Origin: Paraburkholderia phosphatilytica
GTDB lineage: Bacteria; Pseudomonadota; Gammaproteobacteria; Burkholderiales; Burkholderiaceae
Assembly: GCF_003443895.1 (NCBI RefSeq)
Contig: NZ_QQOA01000032.1
Coordinates: 28,598 to 92,597, forward strand
Direction of reading: 5' to 3'
Length of the DNA stretch: 64,000 nucleotides
In this document: positions 43,996 through 52,721 of the stretch, in pieces
Position numbering within the stretch: position 1 is the stretch's first letter
How the letters are laid out: the number at the start of each line of letters is the position of its first letter
Program-made: the position numbers and the translations under genes
The notes under the pieces: generated by a model
Databases searched by the model: none
What the model saw: the letters and a program-made list of their open reading frames with translations, nothing else
What the model was told of the DNA's origin: nothing

Positions 43996-44685
43996 TCAGG
44001 AGCCGAACATCCGCTCGAGCGCGTTTTCCAGGTGGTCGCGCATGGCCTGCGAAGCGGCGGCCGCGTCCTTGCGACGCACGGCCTCCATCACTTCGCGATG
44101 CTCGGCCTGCACGAGCCGTTGCCGCTCCAGCGTCTTCACGAGCGACAGATTGCGCGACAGGTTCATGCTGAACACGATCTGCTCTTCGATGAACGACATC
44201 ACCGTGATGAAGAACTGGTTCTTCGATGCGCGCGCAACGGCGAGGTGAAACATGAAGTCGTCCTTCGCGCCGATGCCCTGGGTCTCGATGATCCGCTCGA
44301 GCTCGTTCCACGCGTGCTCGATTGCGGCGATGTCGTCCGGCTCGGCTTTCTGCGCAGCGAGCGCCGCGGCGCCCGACTCGATCACGATGCGGAACTCGTA
44401 GCAGCGGCGGATATCGGACAACGTCTCGAGCGGCGCGAAGCGGCGCACGTCCGGGTCGGGCCGGCGCGCGACCGTGGTGCCCGAGCCGTGCCGCGTGACG
44501 ATGATGCCGTCGGCGCGTAGCCGCGCGAGCGCTTCGCGCACCGTGGGCCGCGACGTGTCGAAGCGTTCCGCGAGCGCGTGCTCGGTGGGCAGCCGCTCGC
44601 CTTCCTTGTATTCGCCTTCGAGTATCCGGTTGAGGATGTCGCTATAGATCCGGTCCGGCAGGCCTGATGGCTTCCGTTCGTTCAT
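43996..44685 (-). CDS. FadR-type GntR regulator with FCD domain
   Basis: 229 residues. The GntR winged helix covers about 8-75 (LPDRIYSDILNRILEGEYKE, then GERLPTEHALAERFDTSRPT, then VREALARLRADG). The all-helical FCD ligand domain follows (about 95-215) with metal-ligand positions in FMFHLAVARASKN and AEHREVMEAVRRKD. FCD regulators commonly control sugar-acid and organic-acid catabolism. TTGTTTGGCA (44685-44694), at its own start, is a nine-of-ten match to the operator-like TTGTTTGACA before the sugar-acid genes, so it may regulate those. That link is inference. Confidence 0.92.
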   Translation of the reverse strand: MNERKPSGLPDRIYSDILNRILEGEYKEGERLPTEHALAERFDTSRPTVREALARLRADGIIVTRHGSGTTVARRPDPDVRRFAPLETLSDIRRCYEFRIVIESGAAALAAQKAEPDDIAAIEHAWNELERIIETQGIGAKDDFMFHLAVARASKNQFFITVMSFIEEQIVFSMNLSRNLSLVKTLERQRLVQAEHREVMEAVRRKDAAAASQAMRDHLENALERMFGS

Positions 44686-44789
44686 TGTTTGGCAGGGCGC
44701 CTGTCTGATTGTCTGAATTGGTCTTAATTGTAAGGCAAACCATCGCAACTACAGCCAGAAAGTATCACATCGCGCCACACGACTGGCCG

Positions 44790-44815
44790 TCAATGGCCTG
44801 TCGCCATTGATTTTT
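44790..44815 (+). terminator. Terminator-like hairpin upstream of the FNR-type gene
   Basis: TCAATGGC and GCCATTGA pair perfectly around CTGTC and are followed by TTTTT. No plus-strand gene precedes it in the FadR/FNR divergent gap (44686-44991). It may therefore shield the FNR gene, or act in its leader if a promoter lies further upstream. A separate TTGACA at 44857-44862 could be the downstream promoter. Confidence 0.45.
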
Positions 44816-44991
44816 ACACGGTGAACTCCGATCGGCGAAATTTGACAAGCGCTGGATTGACATCTTCGCGCTCGCAAATGCCGATGCGATCAAGTCCCAG
44901 CGCATCGGCAGGAGCAAGCGCGGCGATTTGCCGCCCGTTCGTGCGCGGCGCGCTATGGAACAATCCCTATGCCTCTTCCCGCGCGCCCGAT

Positions 44992-45750
44992 ATGTTGAAT
45001 CCCGTTACCCTGGCGCCTCGCACCAAGCGCCGCCGCGCACCCCTCGCACACGTCCGCGGCGCCATCACCCAGGACCGCTGCTCGAGCTGCTCGATGCGTC
45101 AGCTCTGCATGCCGCGCGGCCTCGCGAACGAAACGCTGCCGCGGCTCGAATCCGTCATCTGCATCGCGCGCCCCGTCACGCGCGGCGAAGCGCTCTACCG
45201 CGGCGGCGATCCGTTCCGTTACCTGTACGCGATCCGCACTGGCGCGATCAAGACCGTGATGACCCAGCGCGACGGCCGCGAGCAGGTCACTGGCCTGCGC
45301 ATTGCCGGCGAGCCGCTCGGGCTCGACGGCCTCGGCAGCAACGCGCACACATGCAGCGCGATCGCGCTCGAAGACAGCTCGGTGTGCATCGTGCCGTACG
45401 CGCCGCTGCTGGAACTGTGCCGCGACATCGACACGATGCAGGCGCGCCTCCTCGCGCTGGCCGGCGAGCACATCGCGCGGGTCGAAGCGCAGATGATGGT
45501 GAACGACTCGATGAGCGCCGACGAGCGCGTCGCGCGCTTCCTGCTCGATCTGTCCGAACGCAACGCGCAACGCGGCTACTCGGCCACCGAATTCAGCCTG
45601 CGGATGACCCGCGAAGAACTGGGCAGCCACCTCGGTGTCACGCTAGAAACGGTGAGCCGGACACTGTCAGGATTTCAACGGCGTCGCCTGATCGAACTGC
45701 GGGGCAAGGCCGTCCGCCTCGTCTGCGCCGAAGCGCTGCGCGCGGTATAG
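44992..45750 (+). CDS. Crp/FNR-family oxygen-sensing regulator
   Basis: 252 residues. The N-terminal RCSSCSMRQLCMP gives a C-x2-C-x5-C cluster (about residues 30-39), and a fourth cysteine occurs in NAHTCSAIALED (about 120). This is the FNR [4Fe-4S] ligand set. A cNMP-type effector beta-roll follows, and the C-terminal HTH (MTREELGSHLGVTLETVSRT) carries the E-x-x-S-R recognition helix of FNR. It should switch genes on or off at low oxygen. The ATG at 44992 is chosen; the frame stays open upstream to 44821. It is followed by the EgtB-like gene on the same strand. Confidence 0.92.
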   Translation: MLNPVTLAPRTKRRRAPLAHVRGAITQDRCSSCSMRQLCMPRGLANETLPRLESVICIARPVTRGEALYRGGDPFRYLYAIRTGAIKTVMTQRDGREQVTGLRIAGEPLGLDGLGSNAHTCSAIALEDSSVCIVPYAPLLELCRDIDTMQARLLALAGEHIARVEAQMMVNDSMSADERVARFLLDLSERNAQRGYSATEFSLRMTREELGSHLGVTLETVSRTLSGFQRRRLIELRGKAVRLVCAEALRAV

Positions 45751-45906
45751 TTTCTCTTTGCGCGCGTTGTGGGAACCTGGCAACGCGTTACCCGACGTTG
45801 TGGCCCATAGCGGCCTGCCTGCGTCGGCCACCACGGCTAGCCAGCCGTGGCATGCGTTCTGCGAAGCAGTACGGTTTTGTGTCCGCCCCTATGGAGAGCC
45901 GGCGAA

Positions 45907-47205
45907 ATGAAACGCGACCCCGCTCCGCTGCATCCGCTCATCAATCGTCTGATCGACGCCCGGCGCGTCACCGATGCGCTTTTTGCGATCGTCAGGCCGG
46001 AATTCCTCTACGAGCGGCCGATCCGCGAACGGCACCGGATCGTGTTCTACATCGGCCATCTTGAAGCGTTCGACCGCAATCTGTTCGACCAGCGCCTGTT
46101 CGATCTGCCTGAAATCTCGGCGGAACTGGACCAGCTGTTCGCGTTCGGCATCGATCCCGTCGACGGCGGCTTCCCGACCGACGAGCCTTCCGACTGGCCG
46201 TCGCTCGACGTCGTGCGCGCCTACGGCGGCCGTGCACGCGAGCAGATCGACGTCGCGCTCGCCGAGCTGGACCTGACGCCGCAGGGCATGGTCACGGGCT
46301 CCGAGGAGCAGTTGCTGAACGTCGCGATCGAACACCGCCTGATGCATGCGGAAACGCTCGCGTACATGCTGCATCAGCTGCCGATCGAACAGAAGCAGGC
46401 GCCGGCCGATGCGAACCAGCGCGCCGACGCGCGGCGAAACACGAACGAAGCGCGCGCCGCGACGCCGATGGTCCGCGTGCCCGCCGGCTCCGCGGTGCTC
46501 GGCATGCCGAAGGCGGACGGCCTGTTCGGCTGGGACAACGAGTTCGGCAAGCTCGACGTGGACGTGCCGGCGTTCGAGATCGACCGCCATATGGTCACGA
46601 ACGGCGCATTCCGCGCGTTCGTCGAAGCCGGCGGCTATCGCGAGCGCGCACACTGGACCGATGCCGACTGGACGTGGAAGGAAGCCGAACGGATCGAGCA
46701 TCCGGCGGGCTGGTCGCAGCATGGCGACCACTGGACGCTGCGCACGATGTTCGCCGAGATTCCGCTGCCCGACGACTGGCCGGCGTACGTGAGCCATGCG
46801 GAAGCGAGCGCGTACGCGCGCTGGGCGGGCAAGTCCTTGCCGACCGAGGCGCAGTGGCAGCGCGCCGCGCAAGGCGCGCCGCATGCAAGCGCCGACAACG
46901 CGGACTTCCGCTACTGGGATCCGCAACCGGTCGACGCGGATCCGCACAACGTCAGCGCGTGCGGCGTCGAAGGCCAATACGGCAACGGTTGGGAATGGAC
47001 CTCGACGGTGTTCGACGCGTTGCCCGGTTTCGAGGCCTTTCCGTTCTACCTCGGCTATTCGGCGAATTTCTTCGACGGCCAGCACTACGTGATCAAGGGC
47101 GGTTCCGCCCGCACCGCGCAGTGCATGCTGCGGCCCACGTTCCGCAACTGGTTTCAGGCGCATTACCAGTACGTGTATGCGGGGTTCCGGTGTGTGCGGC
47201 CGTGA
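45907..47205 (+). CDS. EgtB/SenA-like DinB-FGE nonheme-iron sulfoxide/selenoxide synthase
   Basis: 432 residues. The N-terminal DinB-like helical domain (about 1-155) has candidate iron ligands in FYIGHLEAFDRN and EHRLMHAETLAYML (HxxxHxE). A linker and a C-terminal FGE-sulfatase domain follow (VRVPAGSAVLGMPK, EIDRHMVTNGAFRAFVEAGG, GYSANFFDGQHYVIKGGSAR, HYQYVYAGFRCVRP). This is the layout of ergothioneine EgtB and selenoneine SenA enzymes, which form a C-S or C-Se bond on trimethylhistidine. No egtD, senB or senC is next to it, so EgtB versus SenA cannot be settled. The ATG at 45907 has GGAGAG upstream. Confidence 0.85.
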   Translation: MKRDPAPLHPLINRLIDARRVTDALFAIVRPEFLYERPIRERHRIVFYIGHLEAFDRNLFDQRLFDLPEISAELDQLFAFGIDPVDGGFPTDEPSDWPSLDVVRAYGGRAREQIDVALAELDLTPQGMVTGSEEQLLNVAIEHRLMHAETLAYMLHQLPIEQKQAPADANQRADARRNTNEARAATPMVRVPAGSAVLGMPKADGLFGWDNEFGKLDVDVPAFEIDRHMVTNGAFRAFVEAGGYRERAHWTDADWTWKEAERIEHPAGWSQHGDHWTLRTMFAEIPLPDDWPAYVSHAEASAYARWAGKSLPTEAQWQRAAQGAPHASADNADFRYWDPQPVDADPHNVSACGVEGQYGNGWEWTSTVFDALPGFEAFPFYLGYSANFFDGQHYVIKGGSARTAQCMLRPTFRNWFQAHYQYVYAGFRCVRP

Positions 47206-47285
47206 CGAATCGGGCGCTCCGGGTCAGCGCGTGACGCTGCCCGCCCGTTCCCGCCAGTGCGCCTGGAGGAACGAGCCAGAGGCAA

Positions 47286-48737
47286 TCACAGCCCAGCCAG
47301 GCAGGTGTACTTCAGCGACGTATAGTCATCGATTCCAAATTTCGAGCCTTCGCGGCCCAGTCCCGATTGCTTTACGCCACCGAACGGCGCCATCTCGTTC
47401 GAAATCAAGCCGGTATTGACACCCACCATCCCGTACTCCAGTGCCTCTGACACCCTGAAGGTGCGACCGAGGTCCCGGCTGTAGAGGTAGCTCGCCAAGC
47501 CATACTCGGTATCGTTGGCAAGCTCGATGACCTCGTCCTCCGATGTGAACCTGAAGAGCGCCGCGACCGGACCAAACGTCTCTTCGCGCGCAATCTTCAT
47601 TGCTCTGGTTGCGTTCGACAGCACCGTCGGTTCAAAGAAATTTCCGCCCAACGCGTGTGACGTGCCGCCGCACAGAACCTGGGCTCCGTGCTCCAGCGCA
47701 TCTTCGATATGTTCCTTGACCTTCTCGACGGCGGACGCGTCGACCAGCGGACCTTGTGTCACGCCATGCTCTGCGCCGTTCCCAACTTTTAGCGTCTGGA
47801 CAGCTGCCACCAGACGTTCGGCAAACGCGTCGTAGACGCCGTCCTGAATGTAGAAACGATTCGTGCAAACGCACGTCTGCCCGGCATTGCGATACTTGCT
47901 GGCAACGGCCCCCTCGACGGCCGCATCGATGTCGGCATCGTCGAAAACAATGAAAGGGGCATTCCCCCCGAGCTCCATCGAGATTTTCTTGACGGTCGAC
48001 CCCGCCTGCGACATCAGCGTGCGACCGACCGCGGTGGAGCCCGTAAAAGACAGCTTCTTGACAAGAGGACTCGTCGCCAGCGTCGTGCCGACTTCCCCCG
48101 CGGGTCCCGTGACCACTGAAAAAACACCTGGAGGCACATCGGCAAGCTCCGCCAGATCAGCCAGTGCCAATGCCGAAAGCGGTGTCTTCGAAGCCGGCTT
48201 GACCACGACGGGGCAACCCGCCGCCAAAGCCGGTCCCACCTTGCGCGTGATCATGGCGAGCGGGAAATTCCAGGGCGTGATCGCCGCGCACACGCCGACC
48301 GGCTCGCGGGTGACGAGAATCCGTTTGTCGGGAGACGGCCCAGCTATCACGCTTCCGTCAATACGCTTTGCTTCCTCCGCATACCACTCGAGGTACGCGG
48401 CCGCGTACCGCACTTCACCGAGTGCCTCGTTCAACGGTTTCCCCTGCTCGGCCGTCATGATCATGGCAAGATCATCGGCATTCTCGATCATCAGCTCATA
48501 CCACCGGCGCAGGATGCCTGAACGCACCTTCGCAGGCGTCTTGCGCCATGCGTTCGCTGCCTGGTCGGCCGCAACGATAGCCTCCTGTGTTTCGGTGACG
48601 CCGAACCGCGGCACCGTCCCGACGACAGCTCCCGTCGCCGGGTTAGTGACGGGGATCGTGCCTCTCCCGTTCGCGGCTCGCCACTCGCCAGCGATAAAGG
48701 CGTCGCTTCGCAAAAGGCTGGAATTGTTCAACCGCAT
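47286..48737 (-). CDS. GabD-like succinate-semialdehyde dehydrogenase
   Basis: 483 residues. The start MRLNNSSLLRSDAFIAGEW aligns with E. coli GabD, and GGAG lies nine bases upstream. An ATG at 48767, overlapping the previous stop by four bases, would add ten residues. Catalytic glutamate is in SMELGGNAPFIVFDDAD, cysteine in RNAGQTCVCTNRFY. The enzyme oxidises succinate semialdehyde or a similar short semialdehyde. It is last in the ten-gene catabolic run; a semialdehyde product may arise there from ring or chain cleavage. Confidence 0.9.
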   Translation of the reverse strand: MRLNNSSLLRSDAFIAGEWRAANGRGTIPVTNPATGAVVGTVPRFGVTETQEAIVAADQAANAWRKTPAKVRSGILRRWYELMIENADDLAMIMTAEQGKPLNEALGEVRYAAAYLEWYAEEAKRIDGSVIAGPSPDKRILVTREPVGVCAAITPWNFPLAMITRKVGPALAAGCPVVVKPASKTPLSALALADLAELADVPPGVFSVVTGPAGEVGTTLATSPLVKKLSFTGSTAVGRTLMSQAGSTVKKISMELGGNAPFIVFDDADIDAAVEGAVASKYRNAGQTCVCTNRFYIQDGVYDAFAERLVAAVQTLKVGNGAEHGVTQGPLVDASAVEKVKEHIEDALEHGAQVLCGGTSHALGGNFFEPTVLSNATRAMKIAREETFGPVAALFRFTSEDEVIELANDTEYGLASYLYSRDLGRTFRVSEALEYGMVGVNTGLISNEMAPFGGVKQSGLGREGSKFGIDDYTSLKYTCLAGL

Positions 48738-48763
48738 GTGTTCGGTCTCCGTGTTTTCTCGCG

Positions 48764-49081
48764 TCATCGTCTCGTCGCTGGAAAGACGACAGCTTTGAGA
48801 ATGCAATTTTTTTGCTGCACGAGCAGACTACGGACGCTCTTTCTGAATGCTGTGAACTGCTCGTCCGCCATGAGCGCAGCGCGGCGCGCATCCCGGTCGG
48901 CCAGGCTTTCATACCGCCACAGAAAAACGATCTGGTTCAGTTCGCCAACTTCCGACTGGAAGCAGCCAACCATTGTCCCGAGATGGCGTTCCTGCGGTTC
49001 GCGCCCCAGCTCCTCATACTGCGTCAGATATTGCGGCACGCCCCCTGGTACCAGCGTGTAGCGGCGTTCTTCGAGTATCAC
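48764..49081 (-). CDS. NIPSNAP-like small protein
   Basis: 105 residues. RRYTLVPGGVPQYLTQYEEL at the N-terminus, LGTMVGCFQSEVGELNQIVF, then LWRYESLADRDARRAAL is the NIPSNAP (ferredoxin-like) pattern. Its GTG start overlaps the flavin-monooxygenase stop by one base (TAGTG). Such dimeric alpha-beta barrel proteins often accompany aromatic or amine catabolic genes, with unclear roles. Confidence 0.8.
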   Translation of the reverse strand: MILEERRYTLVPGGVPQYLTQYEELGREPQERHLGTMVGCFQSEVGELNQIVFLWRYESLADRDARRAALMADEQFTAFRKSVRSLLVQQKNCILKAVVFPATRR

Positions 49082-50712
49082 TATGCTTCCTCCAGTTCAT
49101 GTTCGGTGCATCGCACCTTCGCAGCGAATGCGCGCGTCACGCCGGCAAACGAAGACGGATCTGCAAGGGCTGCCACGTAACGGTCGGGGCGGATGATCGC
49201 AATGCTGTGTCCCTGCTGCTGGAACCACGGCTCCAGCGCATTTTCGAGATCCTCGACGCAAACGGTCGTCGCGGATCCGCGCAGTCGGTCGTATCGCGAA
49301 GCGCCGCTGCGCGAACGCTCCACGCGCACGAAAACCGCGTTTTGAGACTCCCAGAACGTCCGCGTTTGCGCATCCAGCGATTCGTACGGATCGGTACGCC
49401 AGCCAACGACGGCGAACCATGAACCCAGGACGTCATCGAGCTTCTGCTTTTTCCGGAACCCGACTTCGACATCTGGCTGGATGAACATGCGACCGACGGC
49501 CGTGTGGGCTACACCGGGTGAAGCGTCAACCACCAGTCCCCGGTCATAGCGCGGCATTGGCTTGAACTTCATCTGCAGTACGTAGTTGCGTACGGCATTC
49601 AGCGAGCCGATCGACTTGAAGAACACATCACGGAAAAACGCCTTGACGCTGCTTGTCGGCATGAGGACCCGGCCGAACGTATCCGCCAGGTCGATCATCG
49701 CCTTCGCGTGGTCGCGCCGTTCTGCCTCGTAACTCGCGAGGATCCCCGCATCCATCTGGCCTTTGACGACCGCCGCGAGCTTCCATGCGATGTTGCCTGC
49801 GTCTCTCAGCCCAAGATTCAGACCTTGGCCGATCCATGGCGGACTGAGGTGGGCAGCGTCGCCTGCGAACAGGGTACGGCCCACGACGAAACGGTCGGCC
49901 ACTCGCGAGTGATGCGTGTAAATTCGCGCGCGCACCAACTCGAGGTCGTCGGTGTTCTTGACGTAGGGTGCAATCAGGTCTTTGACCGATGCCGTCTCGA
50001 CCAGACGATCCGCGTCCTCGTGCGGAAAGACCATGAACTCCCAGCGACGGTACCCGAACGGCAGATGAATACAGACGTTCGGACGGCGCGGATTGCAATG
50101 CAGCGCGGTGTACGGCGCATCCAGCCCGGCATGGCGGACGTCGACGACCAGCCATTTGATCGGATGGGTATTGCCGACCAGCGTGACGCCGACAAGCTCT
50201 CGAAGCGTGCTGCGACCGCCATCGGCAGCAACGCAGTATTGCGCCTCGATTGCGCGTTGCACGCCATCGCGGTCGGTCACCGTCAACGTCACACCCTGTC
50301 TGTCCTGGCGAAGAGCCGAGACTTCCGCTCCGAGACGCATCCTCACGTGCGGGTAGTTCGCCAGATGTTCGCGCAGCGTGGCTTCGGCCAGCTGCTGCAT
50401 GAAGATATTGCGACGATACCAACCGTATTCGCGCGTCTCGGGACGGATATCGGCAAACATGTCGCCCTTCGCGGTAAACATCCGAAGCGACACGTTCTGG
50501 ATGACGTCGTCGAGCAACGCTTCGGCAACACCCGCGATCTGAAAGACACGCAACGCTTCGTCATCCATGCCCACGGCGCGCGGGTACGGCAGGATCTCCT
50601 CGCTGCGATCGATCAGGATGGCGTCGATGCCGTACACGCCGAGCAGATTCGCGACGGTGCATCCAACGGGTCCGGCGCCGACGATCGCCACGCTGGTACG
50701 TATCTTTTCCAT
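49081..50712 (-). CDS. MhpA-like FAD-dependent aromatic hydroxylase
   Basis: 543 residues. The FAD-binding GxGxxG is VAIVGAGPVGCTVANLLGVY at the N-terminus, the DG motif CVAADGGRSTLRELVGV near residue 175, and the second FAD motif TLFAGDAAHLSPPWIGQGLN near residue 290. This is the class A flavoprotein monooxygenase arrangement, closest in style to 3-(3-hydroxyphenyl)propionate hydroxylase. It would hydroxylate a phenolic or heteroaromatic ring using NAD(P)H and O2. The ATG at 50712 is used; a TTG at 50727 overlaps the previous stop. It sits mid-operon with hydrolase and VOC genes, a meta-cleavage-like set. Confidence 0.9.
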   Translation of the reverse strand: MEKIRTSVAIVGAGPVGCTVANLLGVYGIDAILIDRSEEILPYPRAVGMDDEALRVFQIAGVAEALLDDVIQNVSLRMFTAKGDMFADIRPETREYGWYRRNIFMQQLAEATLREHLANYPHVRMRLGAEVSALRQDRQGVTLTVTDRDGVQRAIEAQYCVAADGGRSTLRELVGVTLVGNTHPIKWLVVDVRHAGLDAPYTALHCNPRRPNVCIHLPFGYRRWEFMVFPHEDADRLVETASVKDLIAPYVKNTDDLELVRARIYTHHSRVADRFVVGRTLFAGDAAHLSPPWIGQGLNLGLRDAGNIAWKLAAVVKGQMDAGILASYEAERRDHAKAMIDLADTFGRVLMPTSSVKAFFRDVFFKSIGSLNAVRNYVLQMKFKPMPRYDRGLVVDASPGVAHTAVGRMFIQPDVEVGFRKKQKLDDVLGSWFAVVGWRTDPYESLDAQTRTFWESQNAVFVRVERSRSGASRYDRLRGSATTVCVEDLENALEPWFQQQGHSIAIIRPDRYVAALADPSSFAGVTRAFAAKVRCTEHELEEA

Positions 50713-50723
50713 GATCTCTGAAG

Positions 50724-51599
50724 TCAATCTGTTTGCCCGACGTTCAGCTTCCGCAGGAAGTCCCCAAGCGCGACGACGAAACCGGCGCTATTGTCGTCGT
50801 GAACGTAATGCCCTGCGTTGCTGACTTCACGCCACGCAATGTTCGGATTGCGGCGGCCCATCTCCTGCACCGTCGAACTCGACAGGAAATCCGATTGCGA
50901 ACCGCGGATGAACAGCGTCGGGCAACGCAGCGCATCGACAACGGGCCACAGGTCGACCCCCAACTCGGGTCGCCGCGCGAGTTCCATTCGTGCATGCCCG
51001 ATGCCGTCGGCGTCGTATTTCCAGACCACGCTCCCGTCTTCGCGCGCTTTCAGCGTGTACCTGAGACGGGAGTTCAACGCATCCTCCGAAATGTTGGGGC
51101 GTTTGTCTCTCCAGAACTGCCGTGCACTATCCCAGTCGTCAAAACGCGATGGAGTCGACTCGATTTCGCGCACGATACGTTTCGCACCTTCGGTCGAACT
51201 CGACGAACCTGGCCCGATGTCTTCGACCACCAATGCGCTGACTTTCTCGGGATGGCGCGCGGTATAGACGAGGGCGTTGGTGCCCCCGAGCGAGTGCCCG
51301 ACCAGAATGAAGCGTTCGAGACGGAGGTGGGCCACCAGCGCCTCGAGATCCTCTACATAGGCCGACGTGAAATAGTTGCGCTCAGGATCCCAGTCGCTGT
51401 CTCCGCGCCCGCGCTGATCGAGTGCGATCAGGCGAAAGCCGCTCGCGAAGAACCGCGCCACCGGCTCCCACGTCATCGCATAGCTTCGCAGTCCATGGAG
51501 CAGAATCGCCGGGGGTGCGTCTTTCGCTCCCCATTCGACATAGCGCAGGTTTAGTGCCCCGCTGCGGAATTCGCCCTGGCTCGTTCGACACTCGCTCAT
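50724..51599 (-). CDS. Alpha/beta hydrolase
   Basis: 291 residues. The oxyanion turn is ILLHGLRSYAMTWEPVARFF. The nucleophile is in FILVGHSLGGTNALVYTARH (about residue 105), the acid is probably in FIRGSQSDFLSSS, and the histidine in VSNAGHYVHDDNSAGF. RLIALDQRGRGDSDW is the classic strand. C-C bond (MhpC-type) or ester/lactone hydrolysis are both possible. The ATG at 51599 is used; a TTG at 51629 overlaps the previous stop. Position next to the flavin hydroxylase favours cleavage of a ring-opened product. Confidence 0.88.
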   Translation of the reverse strand: MSECRTSQGEFRSGALNLRYVEWGAKDAPPAILLHGLRSYAMTWEPVARFFASGFRLIALDQRGRGDSDWDPERNYFTSAYVEDLEALVAHLRLERFILVGHSLGGTNALVYTARHPEKVSALVVEDIGPGSSSSTEGAKRIVREIESTPSRFDDWDSARQFWRDKRPNISEDALNSRLRYTLKAREDGSVVWKYDADGIGHARMELARRPELGVDLWPVVDALRCPTLFIRGSQSDFLSSSTVQEMGRRNPNIAWREVSNAGHYVHDDNSAGFVVALGDFLRKLNVGQTD

Positions 51600-51625
51600 G
51601 ATGGATGGCCTGTTATTGCCCGCCG

Positions 51626-52231
51626 TCAATGCAGGCCGTCCTGGCCTTTGATTTCCGCGCTCTTGATGCCGCCGAGCCGCGCATGCAGGCGGCCTCGCGA
51701 AGCGAAGGCGAATGCGATGACCACCTCGTCCGGATTCGGCGCATCGGCGAACATCGTCGAGACGGTGTCGTAGTGCGAGCGCACGTATAGCGCATCCTTG
51801 TGCGCGAGCGGGATATCGATCACCGTGTTGACGCCGCCGCGCTTGCCTGTTGACGGGACCCAGGCCTTGCCGCCGCCAACGGCATCGCGAACCGGATCGG
51901 CGAATACGCTCGTCAGGAAGGCGTTACCGTGTTCGTACTCGCCGTCGGCACCGACGATGCAGGCCTTGCCGTAGCTCTCCACCTTGTCGTCGCCGAGAAT
52001 CTGCCGGATACGCCGCGCGAATTCATGACCGAGCGCCGGCGACGCGTTCACCACTTCGCTCAGGTCGTCCACACTGCGGCCGGCGAACGGATTGAGAATC
52101 GCCGCGGCGATGACGATCTTGCGCAGGGGCGCGCCATCGGCTTGGCGGCCATTTTCATTGGTCAGCGTGTCTTCGATATTCGAATACCACTTGCGGATCT
52201 GGAAGCCTTCGAAATTGGGAGATGTTTTCAT
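51626..52231 (-). CDS. DUF1185 (amino acid synthesis family) protein
   Basis: 201 residues. IRKWYSNIEDTL, LRKIVIAAAILNPFAGRSVD, YGKACIVGADGEYEHGNAFL and GGVNTVIDIPLAHKDALYVR are the hallmark segments of this peptide-like fold family, annotated only as amino acid synthesis. No biochemical activity is established to my knowledge. It occurs in amide, peptide or aromatic catabolic operons. Start ATG at 52231 (GTG at 52234 possible). It lies 23 bp downstream of the VOC gene. Confidence 0.85.
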   Translation of the reverse strand: MKTSPNFEGFQIRKWYSNIEDTLTNENGRQADGAPLRKIVIAAAILNPFAGRSVDDLSEVVNASPALGHEFARRIRQILGDDKVESYGKACIVGADGEYEHGNAFLTSVFADPVRDAVGGGKAWVPSTGKRGGVNTVIDIPLAHKDALYVRSHYDTVSTMFADAPNPDEVVIAFAFASRGRLHARLGGIKSAEIKGQDGLH

Positions 52232-52254
52232 CACTGGATACCGGTTGATCGACG

Positions 52255-52713
52255 TCAGTCGAAGAGAGGTTGAAGATCGATTGGGTCGCTTGGCGCGTGG
52301 TACTGGTTGAGAAGGCGCTTACCCTCGACGTCGTCGGTGCAGAGATCGCAGAAGAACTCCAGCCGATTGCCGTCCGGATCGTTGAAATACAAGCCGTAGC
52401 CGACCTTGTGGTCGGTCGTCTTGACGACCTCGACGTTCTTGCGCAGCAGCATTCCGTACAGACGCCGCAGATAGCTCACGTCGTCCCCGATCTCGAGACC
52501 GTAATGCTGCAGGCCGCGCTTGATCGGCGGATTGACCTCGTCAGTGCGGATCAGCGCGATATCGTGATGCTTCGTACCGAAGGACATGAACACCCATTCC
52601 TCGCCGCGGGCGGTCTCCTCCATACCGAGCACTTCCGCGTACCATTTCCCCGAAGCGACAGGATCGCGAACGTAGAGCGAGATATGCGTCCGTTTGACGT
52701 TAGGTTTTTCCAT
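52255..52713 (-). CDS. Single-module VOC-family protein
   Basis: 152 residues, one vicinal-oxygen-chelate module. Candidate metal ligands are His in RTHISLYVRDPV, His in LQHYGLEIGDDV, and Glu in DPDGNRLEFFCDL, the H-H-E set of extradiol dioxygenases. One module is half the size of common catechol 2,3-dioxygenases but occurs in small one-domain extradiol enzymes; glyoxalase-like roles are equally possible. The ATG at 52713 follows AGGG. Between a hydroxylase/hydrolase pair and a propeller gene, a ring-cleavage role is attractive but unproven. Confidence 0.85.
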   Translation of the reverse strand: MEKPNVKRTHISLYVRDPVASGKWYAEVLGMEETARGEEWVFMSFGTKHHDIALIRTDEVNPPIKRGLQHYGLEIGDDVSYLRRLYGMLLRKNVEVVKTTDHKVGYGLYFNDPDGNRLEFFCDLCTDDVEGKRLLNQYHAPSDPIDLQPLFD

Positions 52714-52721
52714 CCCTGGCC

